Below are positions 24,392 through 32,544 of a DNA stretch of 38,134 bases, in pieces. Below the pieces are notes generated by a model. That model ran no database searches. It was not told the DNA's origin and saw only the letters and a list, made by a program, of their open reading frames with translations. A program made the translations under genes and the position numbers. Positions within the stretch are counted from its first letter, which is position 1. Every line of letters begins with the position of its first letter. This DNA is from an uncultured bacterium (GTDB lineage Bacteria > Patescibacteriota > Minisyncoccia > Phycocordibacterales > PALSA-1337). The DNA lies in assembly GCA_903902315.1 (NCBI GenBank), contig CAIUUK010000043.1, forward strand, positions 1 through 38,134, written 5' to 3'.

Positions 24392-25386
24392 TGTTTAATA
24401 AGCAAATTGATATCCTTGCTATTGGTGACACAACCACTGACGCATTTATCCGACTCAAGGATGCCAGTGTTCACTGCAAAATCAACACAAATGATTGCGA
24501 AATTTGTTTACCTTTTGGTGACAAAATTCCTTTTGAATATGTAAAAATTGTAAAAGCTGTTGGTAATGCTGCAAATGCTGCTGTTTCTGCTTCACGATTA
24601 GGGTTACGTGCTGGACTTGTTTCAAACCTTGGTGACGATCAAGGTGGTAAAGATGACATGGCTGAACTTCAGAAAAACGGTGTTATTACAAAATTTGTAA
24701 AGATAAATGTAAACAAACCTAGTAACTATCACTTCGTACTTTGGTATGAAGTTGATCGAACTATTTTGGTTAAACACACTGATTATAATTATGCTCTTCC
24801 GAAATTCCCTGCACCAAAATGGATTTACCTCACATCTCTAGCTTCATCTACTTATAATTACCATCTGGAGATTGCAGATTACCTTGAAAAAAACCGTAGA
24901 GTCAAACTTGCCTTTCAGCCAGGAACTTTTCAGATGGAACTTGGTGTAGAAAAACTTGCACAAATATACAAGCGTACTGATTTATTTATAGTAAATGTTG
25001 AAGAAGCCCAGAGAATCATGAAAACAAAAACTCGTGACATCAAAGCTCTCTTGAAAAATCTAGCTGATCTTGGACCAAAAATGGTGGCTATTACAGATAA
25101 TACAAATGGTGCATATCTCTACACTGGTGAGCATTACTATCATGTACCAATGTATCCAGATCCTCGACCGGCTTTTGAGCGCACTGGTTGCGGGGATGCA
25201 TGGGCTTCAACATTCGTTTCAGCTTTAGCGCTTGGTAAAGATCCGCTCGAAGCGCTCATCTGGGCTCCAGTAAATCCAATGTCAGTGGCACAATTCGTTG
25301 GTGCTCAAGAAGGTTTACTCACTCGTGAACAATTACAATGGTGGCTTGAACGTGCACCAGAGGAATATAAACCAAAAGAAATATGA
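24391..25386 (+). CDS. PfkB-family carbohydrate kinase
   Basis: A 331-aa ribokinase-fold sugar kinase. The N-terminal signature is GNAANAAVSASRLGLRAGLVSNLGDD and the C-terminal ATP/anion-hole signature is ERTGCGDAWASTF near 262-274, with GCGD in place of the usual GAGD. Substrate could be fructose-6-phosphate, tagatose-6-phosphate or a nucleoside. The neighbouring class II aldolase makes a sugar-phosphate kinase attractive, and CPR genomes often lack standard phosphofructokinase; both points are inference. Its stop overlaps the next start as ATGA, so the lectin-pilin gene is translationally coupled to it. Confidence 0.85.
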   Translation: MFNKQIDILAIGDTTTDAFIRLKDASVHCKINTNDCEICLPFGDKIPFEYVKIVKAVGNAANAAVSASRLGLRAGLVSNLGDDQGGKDDMAELQKNGVITKFVKINVNKPSNYHFVLWYEVDRTILVKHTDYNYALPKFPAPKWIYLTSLASSTYNYHLEIADYLEKNRRVKLAFQPGTFQMELGVEKLAQIYKRTDLFIVNVEEAQRIMKTKTRDIKALLKNLADLGPKMVAITDNTNGAYLYTGEHYYHVPMYPDPRPAFERTGCGDAWASTFVSALALGKDPLEALIWAPVNPMSVAQFVGAQEGLLTREQLQWWLERAPEEYKPKEI

Positions 25387-26225
25387 AAAAAATAAAAAAA
25401 TACCGAGGTTTCACTCTCATTGAACTTTTGGTGGTGATTTCTATTATTGGACTTCTGTCCAGTGTAATTTTGGCGGCATTGAATAATGCAAGACAAAAAG
25501 GAGTGGTCGCTTCAGGAATAACTTTTGCAGATCATAACTATCACTTTCTAGGTATAGGATCATTGTTTATGTATAACTTTAACAATGATCCCGACAACAA
25601 CACAGTAATTGATTCGTCTGGTAACGGACTAACTGCTAGCGTTAATTCTGGCTCTACCAGAAGTGCTGTAACTCCTTCTGGTTCTGGCAAGTCCCTATCT
25701 CTAAGTGGACAATATATTGATTTATATGGGGATAAACTAACTCAACTAACTAGTGCCATGACCTTAAACAGTTTTACTTATGGCGTATGGGTCAATGTAT
25801 CAAGCGATTGCTCGAGTTCTCCTTATACTAGTTGTGCGCTTTTAACAATTAGTTACAATGGCGACAGTGATGATTGGGCGGAGTTATATATTGATGGTTC
25901 AAATTTAACTTTTGCTAGCCCTGGAATACTCCCTCTCTTTTCAGCCAATCAAAGTATACAAAAAAATAAATGGCAGTATGTAACTCTAAGCTGTAAAATT
26001 AGTAGCAATACATGCGCTGGTTATCTAAACGGTAAAAGTATTGGCAACATAAACGGTCTAGAAGGTATGCCTAATATTAGTAATATAAATGAGATTATGG
26101 TTGCTCAAGGTAATTACACTGGTTTGATAGATGATGCAAATTTTTATACCTCCGCACTCTCCGACGGACAAATTAACGAGATTTATGCAGAGGGACTAAA
26201 GACTCATCAATTGGCCCAGAAATAA
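25383..26225 (+). CDS. Prepilin-type protein with LamG/lectin-like domain (B)
   Basis: A 280-aa paralogue of the 22280 protein. The prepilin signal KYRGFTLIELLVVISIIGLLSS matches it almost residue for residue, as does ALNNARQKG and the next segment with DHNYHFLG. The LamG body shows YNFNNDPDNN, SLSLSGQYIDL, FTYGVWVNV, KWQYVTLSCKI, GYLNGKSIGN and GLIDDANFYTSALSD, followed by INEIYAEG. Four Cys in the body (DCSSSPYTSC, SCKISSNTC) suggest disulfides absent from copy A. It shares a 4-nt overlap with the kinase gene. Confidence 0.85.
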   Translation: MKKIKKYRGFTLIELLVVISIIGLLSSVILAALNNARQKGVVASGITFADHNYHFLGIGSLFMYNFNNDPDNNTVIDSSGNGLTASVNSGSTRSAVTPSGSGKSLSLSGQYIDLYGDKLTQLTSAMTLNSFTYGVWVNVSSDCSSSPYTSCALLTISYNGDSDDWAELYIDGSNLTFASPGILPLFSANQSIQKNKWQYVTLSCKISSNTCAGYLNGKSIGNINGLEGMPNISNINEIMVAQGNYTGLIDDANFYTSALSDGQINEIYAEGLKTHQLAQK

Positions 26226-26241
26226 TTTACTTGAAAATAGT

Positions 26242-27566
<1,325 letters not shown>

Positions 27567-27568
27567 TT

Positions 27569-28282
27569 ATGTCATCTACAAACAAAGTTCCTATAAATAA
27601 AAATAATAACCCGATTATTCGATCAGAAATTCATGCCAAAGAAGTTGAAACTCACCTAGAACGCATTCACCGTGAATTCGCGGATGGATTCGATTTTCTC
27701 TCCAGATATCCAAAATCGGTTACAATCTTCGGCTCATCACTTGCTGCAAAAGATAGTGAGCATTACAAAAAAGCTTATGAACTCGGTGGACGAATCGCTT
27801 CTGACCTCAAATACGCCGTCATGACTGGTGGTGGTCCTGGTATCATGGAGGCTGCCAACAAAGGTGCATACGAAGCAGATGGCGTCTCACTAGGTATGAA
27901 TATCAGTCTGCCACATGAACACTCGGTCAATCCATATGTCACTCGTTCGATGAAATTCGCTTATTTCTTTTCTCGAAAAGCCATGATGGATTTTGCTGCA
28001 GAGGCATATGTTTATTTTCCGGGAGGCTTCGGGACTTTTGACGAACTTTTCAGTGTCCTCACATTGATCAAAACTGGAAAAATTCCACATGTGCCAATCA
28101 TTTTGATGGATTCACATTTTTGGAATCCCTTCAAAGTAACAATTCAAAAAACAATGTTGGATACATATCATGCAATTGAAGACCGCGACATGAACCTCTT
28201 CCATGTTACAGATTCAATTGACGAAGCCTTAGAAATAATCAAGAAAGCGCCTGTAAGCGAATGGTGGAGAAATATAAACTAG
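27569..28282 (+). CDS. LOG-family protein (nucleoside 5'-monophosphate phosphoribohydrolase type)
   Basis: A 237-aa Rossmann-fold protein of the TIGR00730/LOG group, which in studied members releases the base from (cytokinin) nucleoside monophosphates. The family signatures are VMTGGGPGIMEAANKGA, SMKFAYFFSRKAMM and YVYFPGGFGTFDELF (the PGGxGTxxE motif with catalytic Glu). The bacterial role may be nucleotide turnover; cytokinin production is not implied. Single-gene unit with its own promoter and terminator, bordered on both sides by heptad repeats. Confidence 0.9.
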   Translation: MSSTNKVPINKNNNPIIRSEIHAKEVETHLERIHREFADGFDFLSRYPKSVTIFGSSLAAKDSEHYKKAYELGGRIASDLKYAVMTGGGPGIMEAANKGAYEADGVSLGMNISLPHEHSVNPYVTRSMKFAYFFSRKAMMDFAAEAYVYFPGGFGTFDELFSVLTLIKTGKIPHVPIILMDSHFWNPFKVTIQKTMLDTYHAIEDRDMNLFHVTDSIDEALEIIKKAPVSEWWRNIN

Positions 28283-28308
28283 TAATCAGAAATCTGTAAA
28301 TAGTAAAT
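28281..28308. repeat. Heptad tandem repeat after the LOG gene
   Basis: Four 7-bp units AGTAATC, AGAAATC, TGTAAAT, AGTAAAT beginning in the LOG stop codon. Matches the array at 27507-27534. Confidence 0.6.
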
Positions 28309-28309
28309 G

Positions 28310-28340
28310 AAAACATCCCACATTTCTGCGGGATGTTTTC
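28310..28340. terminator. Bidirectional terminator between LOG and RRM genes
   Basis: AAAACATCCC pairs with GGGATGTTTT (10 bp, 10-nt loop), with A/T runs on both sides, between converging genes. Confidence 0.88.
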
Positions 28341-28370
28341 TTGCTTACTTACAGACGAGTAATATTTAAA

Positions 28371-28622
28371 TTACTGCTTTGGGCGAGCCTCAGAAACAAC
28401 GATCTTGCGACCATCGAGTTCTGAACCGTTGAGCTTCTCAACAGCTGTAGCTGCATCTGCATCATTAGCCATCTCAACGAAGCCGAAGCCCTTTGAACGG
28501 CCTGACATCTTGTCGATGATTACTGCTGCTGATTCAACTTCACCAGCCTGTTCGAAGTGCTTCTTCAGGGTGGCGTCGGTTGTACCCCAGGCAATACTGC
28601 CTACGAAAAGTCTCTTTGACAT
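28371..28622 (-). CDS. RRM-type RNA-binding protein
   Basis: An 83-aa single RNA-recognition motif. RNP2 is RLFVGSIAW (4-12) and RNP1 is SKGFGFVEM, with the intervening DATLKKHFEQAGEVESAAVI and the last strand GRKIVVSEARPK. It resembles the small bacterial and cyanobacterial RRM proteins that bind single-stranded RNA, some cold-induced. No Gly-rich tail. The ATG at 28622 is taken because the fold begins there. It has an unusually long leader for this window, which hints at post-transcriptional or self-control. Confidence 0.92.
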   Translation of the reverse strand: MSKRLFVGSIAWGTTDATLKKHFEQAGEVESAAVIIDKMSGRSKGFGFVEMANDADAATAVEKLNGSELDGRKIVVSEARPKQ

Positions 28623-28734
28623 TTCTTTTATTACCCGCAACGGATCACTTATACAGTAAACGCGCTAGCGGAGCTCTCAGTCATTAATGCTAACGCGTAT
28701 GTGACGAGAAACATACAGCGCTAGTAATATAACA
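28623..28734 (-). promoter_or_regulatory. Structured leader and promoter of the RRM gene
   Basis: TGTTATATT on the minus strand at 28726-28734 gives a start near 28719 and a leader of about 97 nt. The leader begins with CTAGCGCTGTATG, which pairs with CATACGCGTTAG across a 10-nt loop with one bulge. A second GC-rich segment (GAGAGCTCCGCTAGCGCG) can pair internally or compete with the first. No Shine-Dalgarno. Confidence 0.5.
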
Positions 28735-28779
28735 CAATCCTGCAAAATATGCAAGTTATGCAATTGATTGGCAATTTTG

Positions 28780-28902
28780 TCAACTTGACCGGCCCATTCG
28801 TATGGAATGTTGATTGTATACTTGTAAAATTAATACTGGTCTCTCAAGTGATTTCTTTAATATGTTCCAACGATCAAAATCTTTGTACATTTCATTTGCC
28901 AT
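28780..28902 (-). pseudogene. MazF/PemK-like toxin remnant
   Basis: A 40-codon frame. The first half, MANEMYKDFDRWNILKKSLE, resembles the N-terminal helix of PemK/MazF toxins of CPR type (F..W...K). It runs straight into RPVLILQVYNQ, which resembles their central RPVLI..FN strand. The roughly 40-50 residues normally between, with the REIWWC and NxGxE motifs, are missing, and so is the C-terminus. In-frame coding continues upstream of the ATG to a stop. Best read as a gene with an internal deletion. The rest of 28735-28976 shows no gene. Confidence 0.4.
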
Positions 28903-28976
28903 CCGAAAATAATACTCTTCTTGCTTTATGGATGCAATAATTTCAATAAAACCAACAATACGCTATACTAGACCCC

Positions 28977-30524
28977 ATGGACAAATCGACCAATAAATAC
29001 ATCCCTACCATAGGCCTAGAGATTCACGCTGAACTCAAAACTGCTTCCAAGATGTTTTGTTCATGTGCCAACAACCCAGATGAAGAAAAGCCAAATGCCA
29101 ATGTCTGTGCCATCTGTCTTGGTCATCCTGGAACTCTACCAGTCCTCAATCACGAAGCTATAAAAAGCGTTCTCAAAATTGGCCTAGCTGTAAATGGCAA
29201 GCTCGCTGATTTTACAGAATGGGATCGTAAAAATTATTTTTATCCTGACATTCCAAAAGGTTACCAGATCAGTCAGTATGCATACCCGCTCATTTCTGGC
29301 GGCACACTTGCTGGTATACAACTTGAACGCATACACCTAGAAGAAGACACGGCTCAGTCCACTCATGATACTCACGAAAAAAGTCTTGTGAACTTCAACC
29401 GTTCAGGTGTACCGCTCATGGAACTCGTGACCACTCCGACTATTCATGATGCAAAAACTGCAGTGGCATTTGCCAAAGAACTTCAACTTCTCCTCCGTTA
29501 TCTAGGAGCCGGAGAAGCAAATATGGAAAAAGGTGAGATGCGAGTCGAAGCAAATATCTCTGTTGCCTCAGCCGAAGACACAGCTGCAAAGAAATTTGGT
29601 ACAAAAACAGAAGTAAAAAACCTCAACTCATTCCGTGCCGTCGAAGGTGCTATTGCATTTGAAATTGAAAGGCAAATTGCGTTGATCGAGGCTGGCGAGA
29701 AAGTAAAACAAGAGACGCGTGGATGGCGAGCAGAGGCTCGGGCCGGAGGAGGCCATTCAAACGAGGGTCCGGCTGGCGAAACCTACTCACAACGTTCCAA
29801 AGAAAGCTCGCATGACTATCGCTATTTCCCTGAGCCCGATATACCAAAACTCAAGATCTCAGAAATCCCAGAATTTTCACATGATATTCTAAGTAAGGAA
29901 TTAACTGACTCAAGTGATCAAGCGCTTTTGCCATGGGTTCGTCGTGAAAGATTCAAAAATGATTATGGTGCAACTGATAAAGAAGCTGAGGTTTTTGTAG
30001 ATGATTTCGATGGTATGCTCACGAAGTATTTTGAGACTATCGTTGCAAAGCTCTCAAATAAAGATACAAAAAATGTCCGTCTTGTTTTAAACTATCTTCT
30101 TACTGACTATCTTGGTCTATTGAAGAAAACCCACGGATTAGATTGGTCAGACAAATTAAATTCGATTAAGCCTGAACATTTCGCAGAGCTTATAGATATG
30201 ATTTCAGCTGGTGACATCTCATCTTCTGGTGCAAAGAAAATTCTCGCACTTCAGTTGACTGAAGTGAGTGAAAATAAAGAATCTTCCTTGTCACAGTCGC
30301 CAAAAATATTGGCTAAAAAACATGACCTTATCCAGAAAAGTAATGCTGCTGACCTTGAGCCAGCTATCGACAAAGTCATTGCTGACAATGCTGCTGTAGT
30401 TGCTGAATATCGTGCCGGAAAAGTTACTTCTATTCAATTCCTAATTGGCCAAGCAATGAAAGCCACAAAGGGTGCCGCAAATCCAGCAGTTATCAAAGAA
30501 TTACTCACCAAGAAACTCGGTTAA
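28977..30524 (+). CDS. gatB: Aspartyl/glutamyl-tRNA amidotransferase subunit B
   Basis: The tRNA-binding kinase subunit of GatCAB, which converts Glu-tRNA(Gln) or Asp-tRNA(Asn) to the amide form. In 515 aa: GLEIHAEL at the N-terminus, zinc-type Cys pairs (CSCAN...CAICLGHPGTLP), DRKNYFYPDIPKGYQISQ, LEEDTAQS, NFNRSGVPLMELVT and SHDYRYFPEPDIP, then the YqeY-like tail. There are two unusual segments: RAEARAGGGHSNEGPAG near 250-265, GC-rich, and LTEVSENKESSLSQS near 426-440, whose DNA contains a 20-bp palindrome. gatA and gatC are not here. TATACT lies 7 nt before the ATG. Confidence 0.95.
   Translation: MDKSTNKYIPTIGLEIHAELKTASKMFCSCANNPDEEKPNANVCAICLGHPGTLPVLNHEAIKSVLKIGLAVNGKLADFTEWDRKNYFYPDIPKGYQISQYAYPLISGGTLAGIQLERIHLEEDTAQSTHDTHEKSLVNFNRSGVPLMELVTTPTIHDAKTAVAFAKELQLLLRYLGAGEANMEKGEMRVEANISVASAEDTAAKKFGTKTEVKNLNSFRAVEGAIAFEIERQIALIEAGEKVKQETRGWRAEARAGGGHSNEGPAGETYSQRSKESSHDYRYFPEPDIPKLKISEIPEFSHDILSKELTDSSDQALLPWVRRERFKNDYGATDKEAEVFVDDFDGMLTKYFETIVAKLSNKDTKNVRLVLNYLLTDYLGLLKKTHGLDWSDKLNSIKPEHFAELIDMISAGDISSSGAKKILALQLTEVSENKESSLSQSPKILAKKHDLIQKSNAADLEPAIDKVIADNAAVVAEYRAGKVTSIQFLIGQAMKATKGAANPAVIKELLTKKLG
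30247..30266. repeat. 20-bp perfect palindrome inside gatB, copy 2
   Basis: CACTTCAGTTGACTGAAGTG, identical to the intergenic copy at 21381. It is read in frame as part of ALQLTEVS near the start of the gatB tail domain. Confidence 0.85.
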
Positions 30525-30531
30525 AATAGCT

Positions 30532-30551
30532 CACTTCAGTCAACTAAAATG
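30532..30551. repeat. Palindrome-family copy 3, between gatB and the nuclease gene
   Basis: CACTTCAGTCAACTAAAATG. One arm matches the 21381/30247 type, the other the 26242 type. On the minus strand it folds fully using two G-U pairs. It lies just past both converging stops. Confidence 0.7.
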
Positions 30552-30556
30552 CCTGA

Positions 30557-31327
30557 TTATTTCTTCTTCGCTTCCTCTTGAACATCTCTCGCAGCTTTGC
30601 GATATCTACAATAATCACAACCAGCTTCAGGCTTTGGCGGTTTTTCACTCATGAGACATGCTTTCATTTTTGGCAGTAAAGGCTCGATCCAATCTGAGTT
30701 TCCAGTATAAGGTATGAGATCGATATCGAATTCAAGTTTCGCATCAAAAGATGCGACATCAGTTTTTCCATTACAATAAACGAAGTACCCGATCGGTGAA
30801 ACCGTGAATCCATTCTTGCGGAACAACCACTGATAAACTTCCATTTGACGTTTATAGCCTATCTGCCACTCTTTATCGAGAGTCACCTTCTCCTCTTTAC
30901 TGGTCGATTTATAATCGACAATGATAAGTTCACCTTTTTCATTTATCCAAACATCATCGACAGCACCAGTGATGAGCAAGTTGGACTTTGGGTCGAGATA
31001 GGTAATGCCTTTGAAATTACTACGCCACATATCGAGGTCTTCATGCGCAAAAGGTATGACATCACGCACACCGAAAGCGTGCATGAGCGGATGAGGTCTC
31101 TTTTTTGCACGAAGTATGTCGAATTCTTTTTTGAGAAGTGTATCAACAGCCGAGTTCAGTGAGAATGGAAAGCCTGGGGGACGAGCTACACCTAGTCGCG
31201 CATCGAGGTAATAACATAGCGGACAGTTAAGGAACAAGTCAATCTTCGAACGACTGGCTTTGAAATACTCAGTACTCTTTGGATCAAAAATATTGCGTGT
31301 TCTGTGTGGGTTGTAGAAATCTGACAT
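30557..31327 (-). CDS. PD-(D/E)XK nuclease (RecB/Cas4-like)
   Basis: A 256-aa nuclease domain protein. Active-site residues are Asp124 (ITGAVDDVW), Asp138 and Lys140 (IIVDYKS) and the RecB-type QxxxY (Gln161, Tyr165). Cys35 and Cys38 (NCPLC) and the C-terminal CDYCRYRK are placed as in Cas4/AddB proteins that hold an iron-sulfur cluster. No helicase domain and no CRISPR genes nearby, so a general DNA repair or processing role is more likely than Cas4. The ATG at 31327 is set by the promoter 6 nt upstream. Confidence 0.82.
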   Translation of the reverse strand: MSDFYNPHRTRNIFDPKSTEYFKASRSKIDLFLNCPLCYYLDARLGVARPPGFPFSLNSAVDTLLKKEFDILRAKKRPHPLMHAFGVRDVIPFAHEDLDMWRSNFKGITYLDPKSNLLITGAVDDVWINEKGELIIVDYKSTSKEEKVTLDKEWQIGYKRQMEVYQWLFRKNGFTVSPIGYFVYCNGKTDVASFDAKLEFDIDLIPYTGNSDWIEPLLPKMKACLMSEKPPKPEAGCDYCRYRKAARDVQEEAKKK

Positions 31328-31333
31328 GCTTGG

Positions 31334-31342
31334 ATTATAGCA
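31334..31342 (-). promoter_or_regulatory. Extended -10 promoter of the PD-(D/E)XK nuclease
   Basis: TGCTATAAT on the minus strand, 6 nt before the ATG at 31327; excludes the longer frame that would start at 31423. Confidence 0.65.
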
Positions 31343-31365
31343 AAAAATATCTGTATGTGCCCAAT

Positions 31366-31408
31366 AAAAAACCGCGTCGCCATTACTTGTGATGTAACAA
31401 CAACGCGG
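31366..31408 (-). terminator. Rho-independent terminator of the unknown gene at 31427
   Basis: On the minus strand, CCGCGT and ACGCGG close a stem that continues with wobble pairs to about 15 bp around loop ATCACAA, followed by TTTTTT. It ends 24 nt before the next promoter. Confidence 0.8.
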
Positions 31409-31426
31409 GGTGAAATGAGACACGAT

Positions 31427-31834
31427 TCATAACAATGACCTCTGAACGACCTTAAGTTTTTCCAACTTCTCGGGGGTGTATTCAACAGAGACCGTCGAGT
31501 GAGCTTGCAACTTAATTTTGACCAGTTTTTTCTGCACACGACGGTTGAGCACTTGCTGAACCGTCAAATGCTCGTTGCTCACAGCAACCTCAATCCGGCG
31601 TAACTTGTGCTGGTCTGCAGGTTTCTCAAAGGCATTAAATTTCACGTTGCCCTGAGTTCGGTTTTTGATGAGAGTGATAAGGTTTCTTTCGGTCACCTCG
31701 ACCACATTTGCGAATCCACCACCGATGATTGGATACTTCGCAGTAAACAATTCACCAGCATCAATCAGTCCAGCAATGCGTTCGTTATTATCCGAATCGC
31801 CGTCTGGCTCTACGAACAATCGATTTTTTAACAT
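31427..31834 (-). CDS. Unknown 135-aa protein with a strong ribosome binding site
   Basis: No family recognised. The protein is soluble, with an acidic start (VEPDGDSDNNERIAGLIDAG) and a basic C-terminal half (NRRVQKKLVKIKLQ, EYTPEKLEKLKVVQR), containing AHSTVSVEYTP and FEKPADQHKLRRIEVAV. Unlike nearly all genes here it has a textbook Shine-Dalgarno, AAGGAG 8 nt before the ATG. It also has its own U-run terminator and more G and C at third codon positions than its neighbours. These traits suggest a recently acquired single-gene cassette or a highly expressed gene. It is complete at both ends. Confidence 0.7.
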   Translation of the reverse strand: MLKNRLFVEPDGDSDNNERIAGLIDAGELFTAKYPIIGGGFANVVEVTERNLITLIKNRTQGNVKFNAFEKPADQHKLRRIEVAVSNEHLTVQQVLNRRVQKKLVKIKLQAHSTVSVEYTPEKLEKLKVVQRSLL

Positions 31835-31893
31835 ATTATTTTCTCCTTCTAACTATAGACTACAATAATATGCGTATTTAGTCAAATAAAAAT

Positions 31894-32541
31894 TTACTTT
31901 ATATCAGTCACAATAACTTTGATCATCTTCACATCCTGAGTTGGTCTGTCACTTGAATTGACTGGAACAGCAGCGATGGCATCAACTACATCCATACCAG
32001 AAATAACTTTACCGAAAATAGAATAATTATGTGGAAGTGGATTATCAGCCTGCATGATGAAAAACTGACTACCGTTTGTATTTGGACCAGAGTTTGCCAT
32101 AGCGACTACACCCTTAACATAACCAGCCTTGTATGATGCTGTAGCAGGATTGAGTTCATCAGCAAATTTATATCCAGGACCACCCATTCCAGTACCAGTT
32201 GGATCACCGCCTTGTATCATGAACCCTTCGATTACACGGTGAAAGATAAGTCCATTATAAAAACCTTTGTTAGCTAGAGAAATAAAATTTGCAACAGTCT
32301 TTGGTGCATCATTGTCATAAGTTTCAAAAACTATAGTTCCCTTCGAAGTCTCAATTGTGATGTTATGCATAGAAGTTTGATTATTAGTCGATGTGGCTAC
32401 GGTCGAAGTCGAGATAATAGATATTTTTGGAGCCTGTAAATCTTCAACACTTTTTGGATATCCTGATCGATGATCCAAAGCGAGCCATGCCATAGCTATA
32501 ATAACGATTACAACGATCGAAATAATGATATTTTTATTCAT
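31894..32541 (-). CDS. Membrane-anchored cyclophilin-type peptidyl-prolyl isomerase
   Basis: Speeds proline isomerisation in proteins folding outside the membrane. The 215-aa protein has an N-terminal helix (4-21, IIISIVVIVIIAMAWLAL), a Ser/Thr linker and a cyclophilin domain from about 60: FISLANKGFYNGLIFHRVIEGFMIQGGDPTGTGMGGPG, GVVAMANSGPNTNGSQFFI and NYSIFGKVISGMDVV. The catalytic Arg (FHRV) and FFI core are present. It is 3 nt after the DHH gene, so the two are co-transcribed. Confidence 0.92.
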   Translation of the reverse strand: MNKNIIISIVVIVIIAMAWLALDHRSGYPKSVEDLQAPKISIISTSTVATSTNNQTSMHNITIETSKGTIVFETYDNDAPKTVANFISLANKGFYNGLIFHRVIEGFMIQGGDPTGTGMGGPGYKFADELNPATASYKAGYVKGVVAMANSGPNTNGSQFFIMQADNPLPHNYSIFGKVISGMDVVDAIAAVPVNSSDRPTQDVKMIKVIVTDIK

Positions 32542-32544
32542 AGT

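Noticed and set aside
30557-31327. Cas4 adaptation protein
   Set aside because: The Cys layout is Cas4-like, but no CRISPR array or other cas gene lies in the window, so a general RecB-like nuclease is the safer reading.
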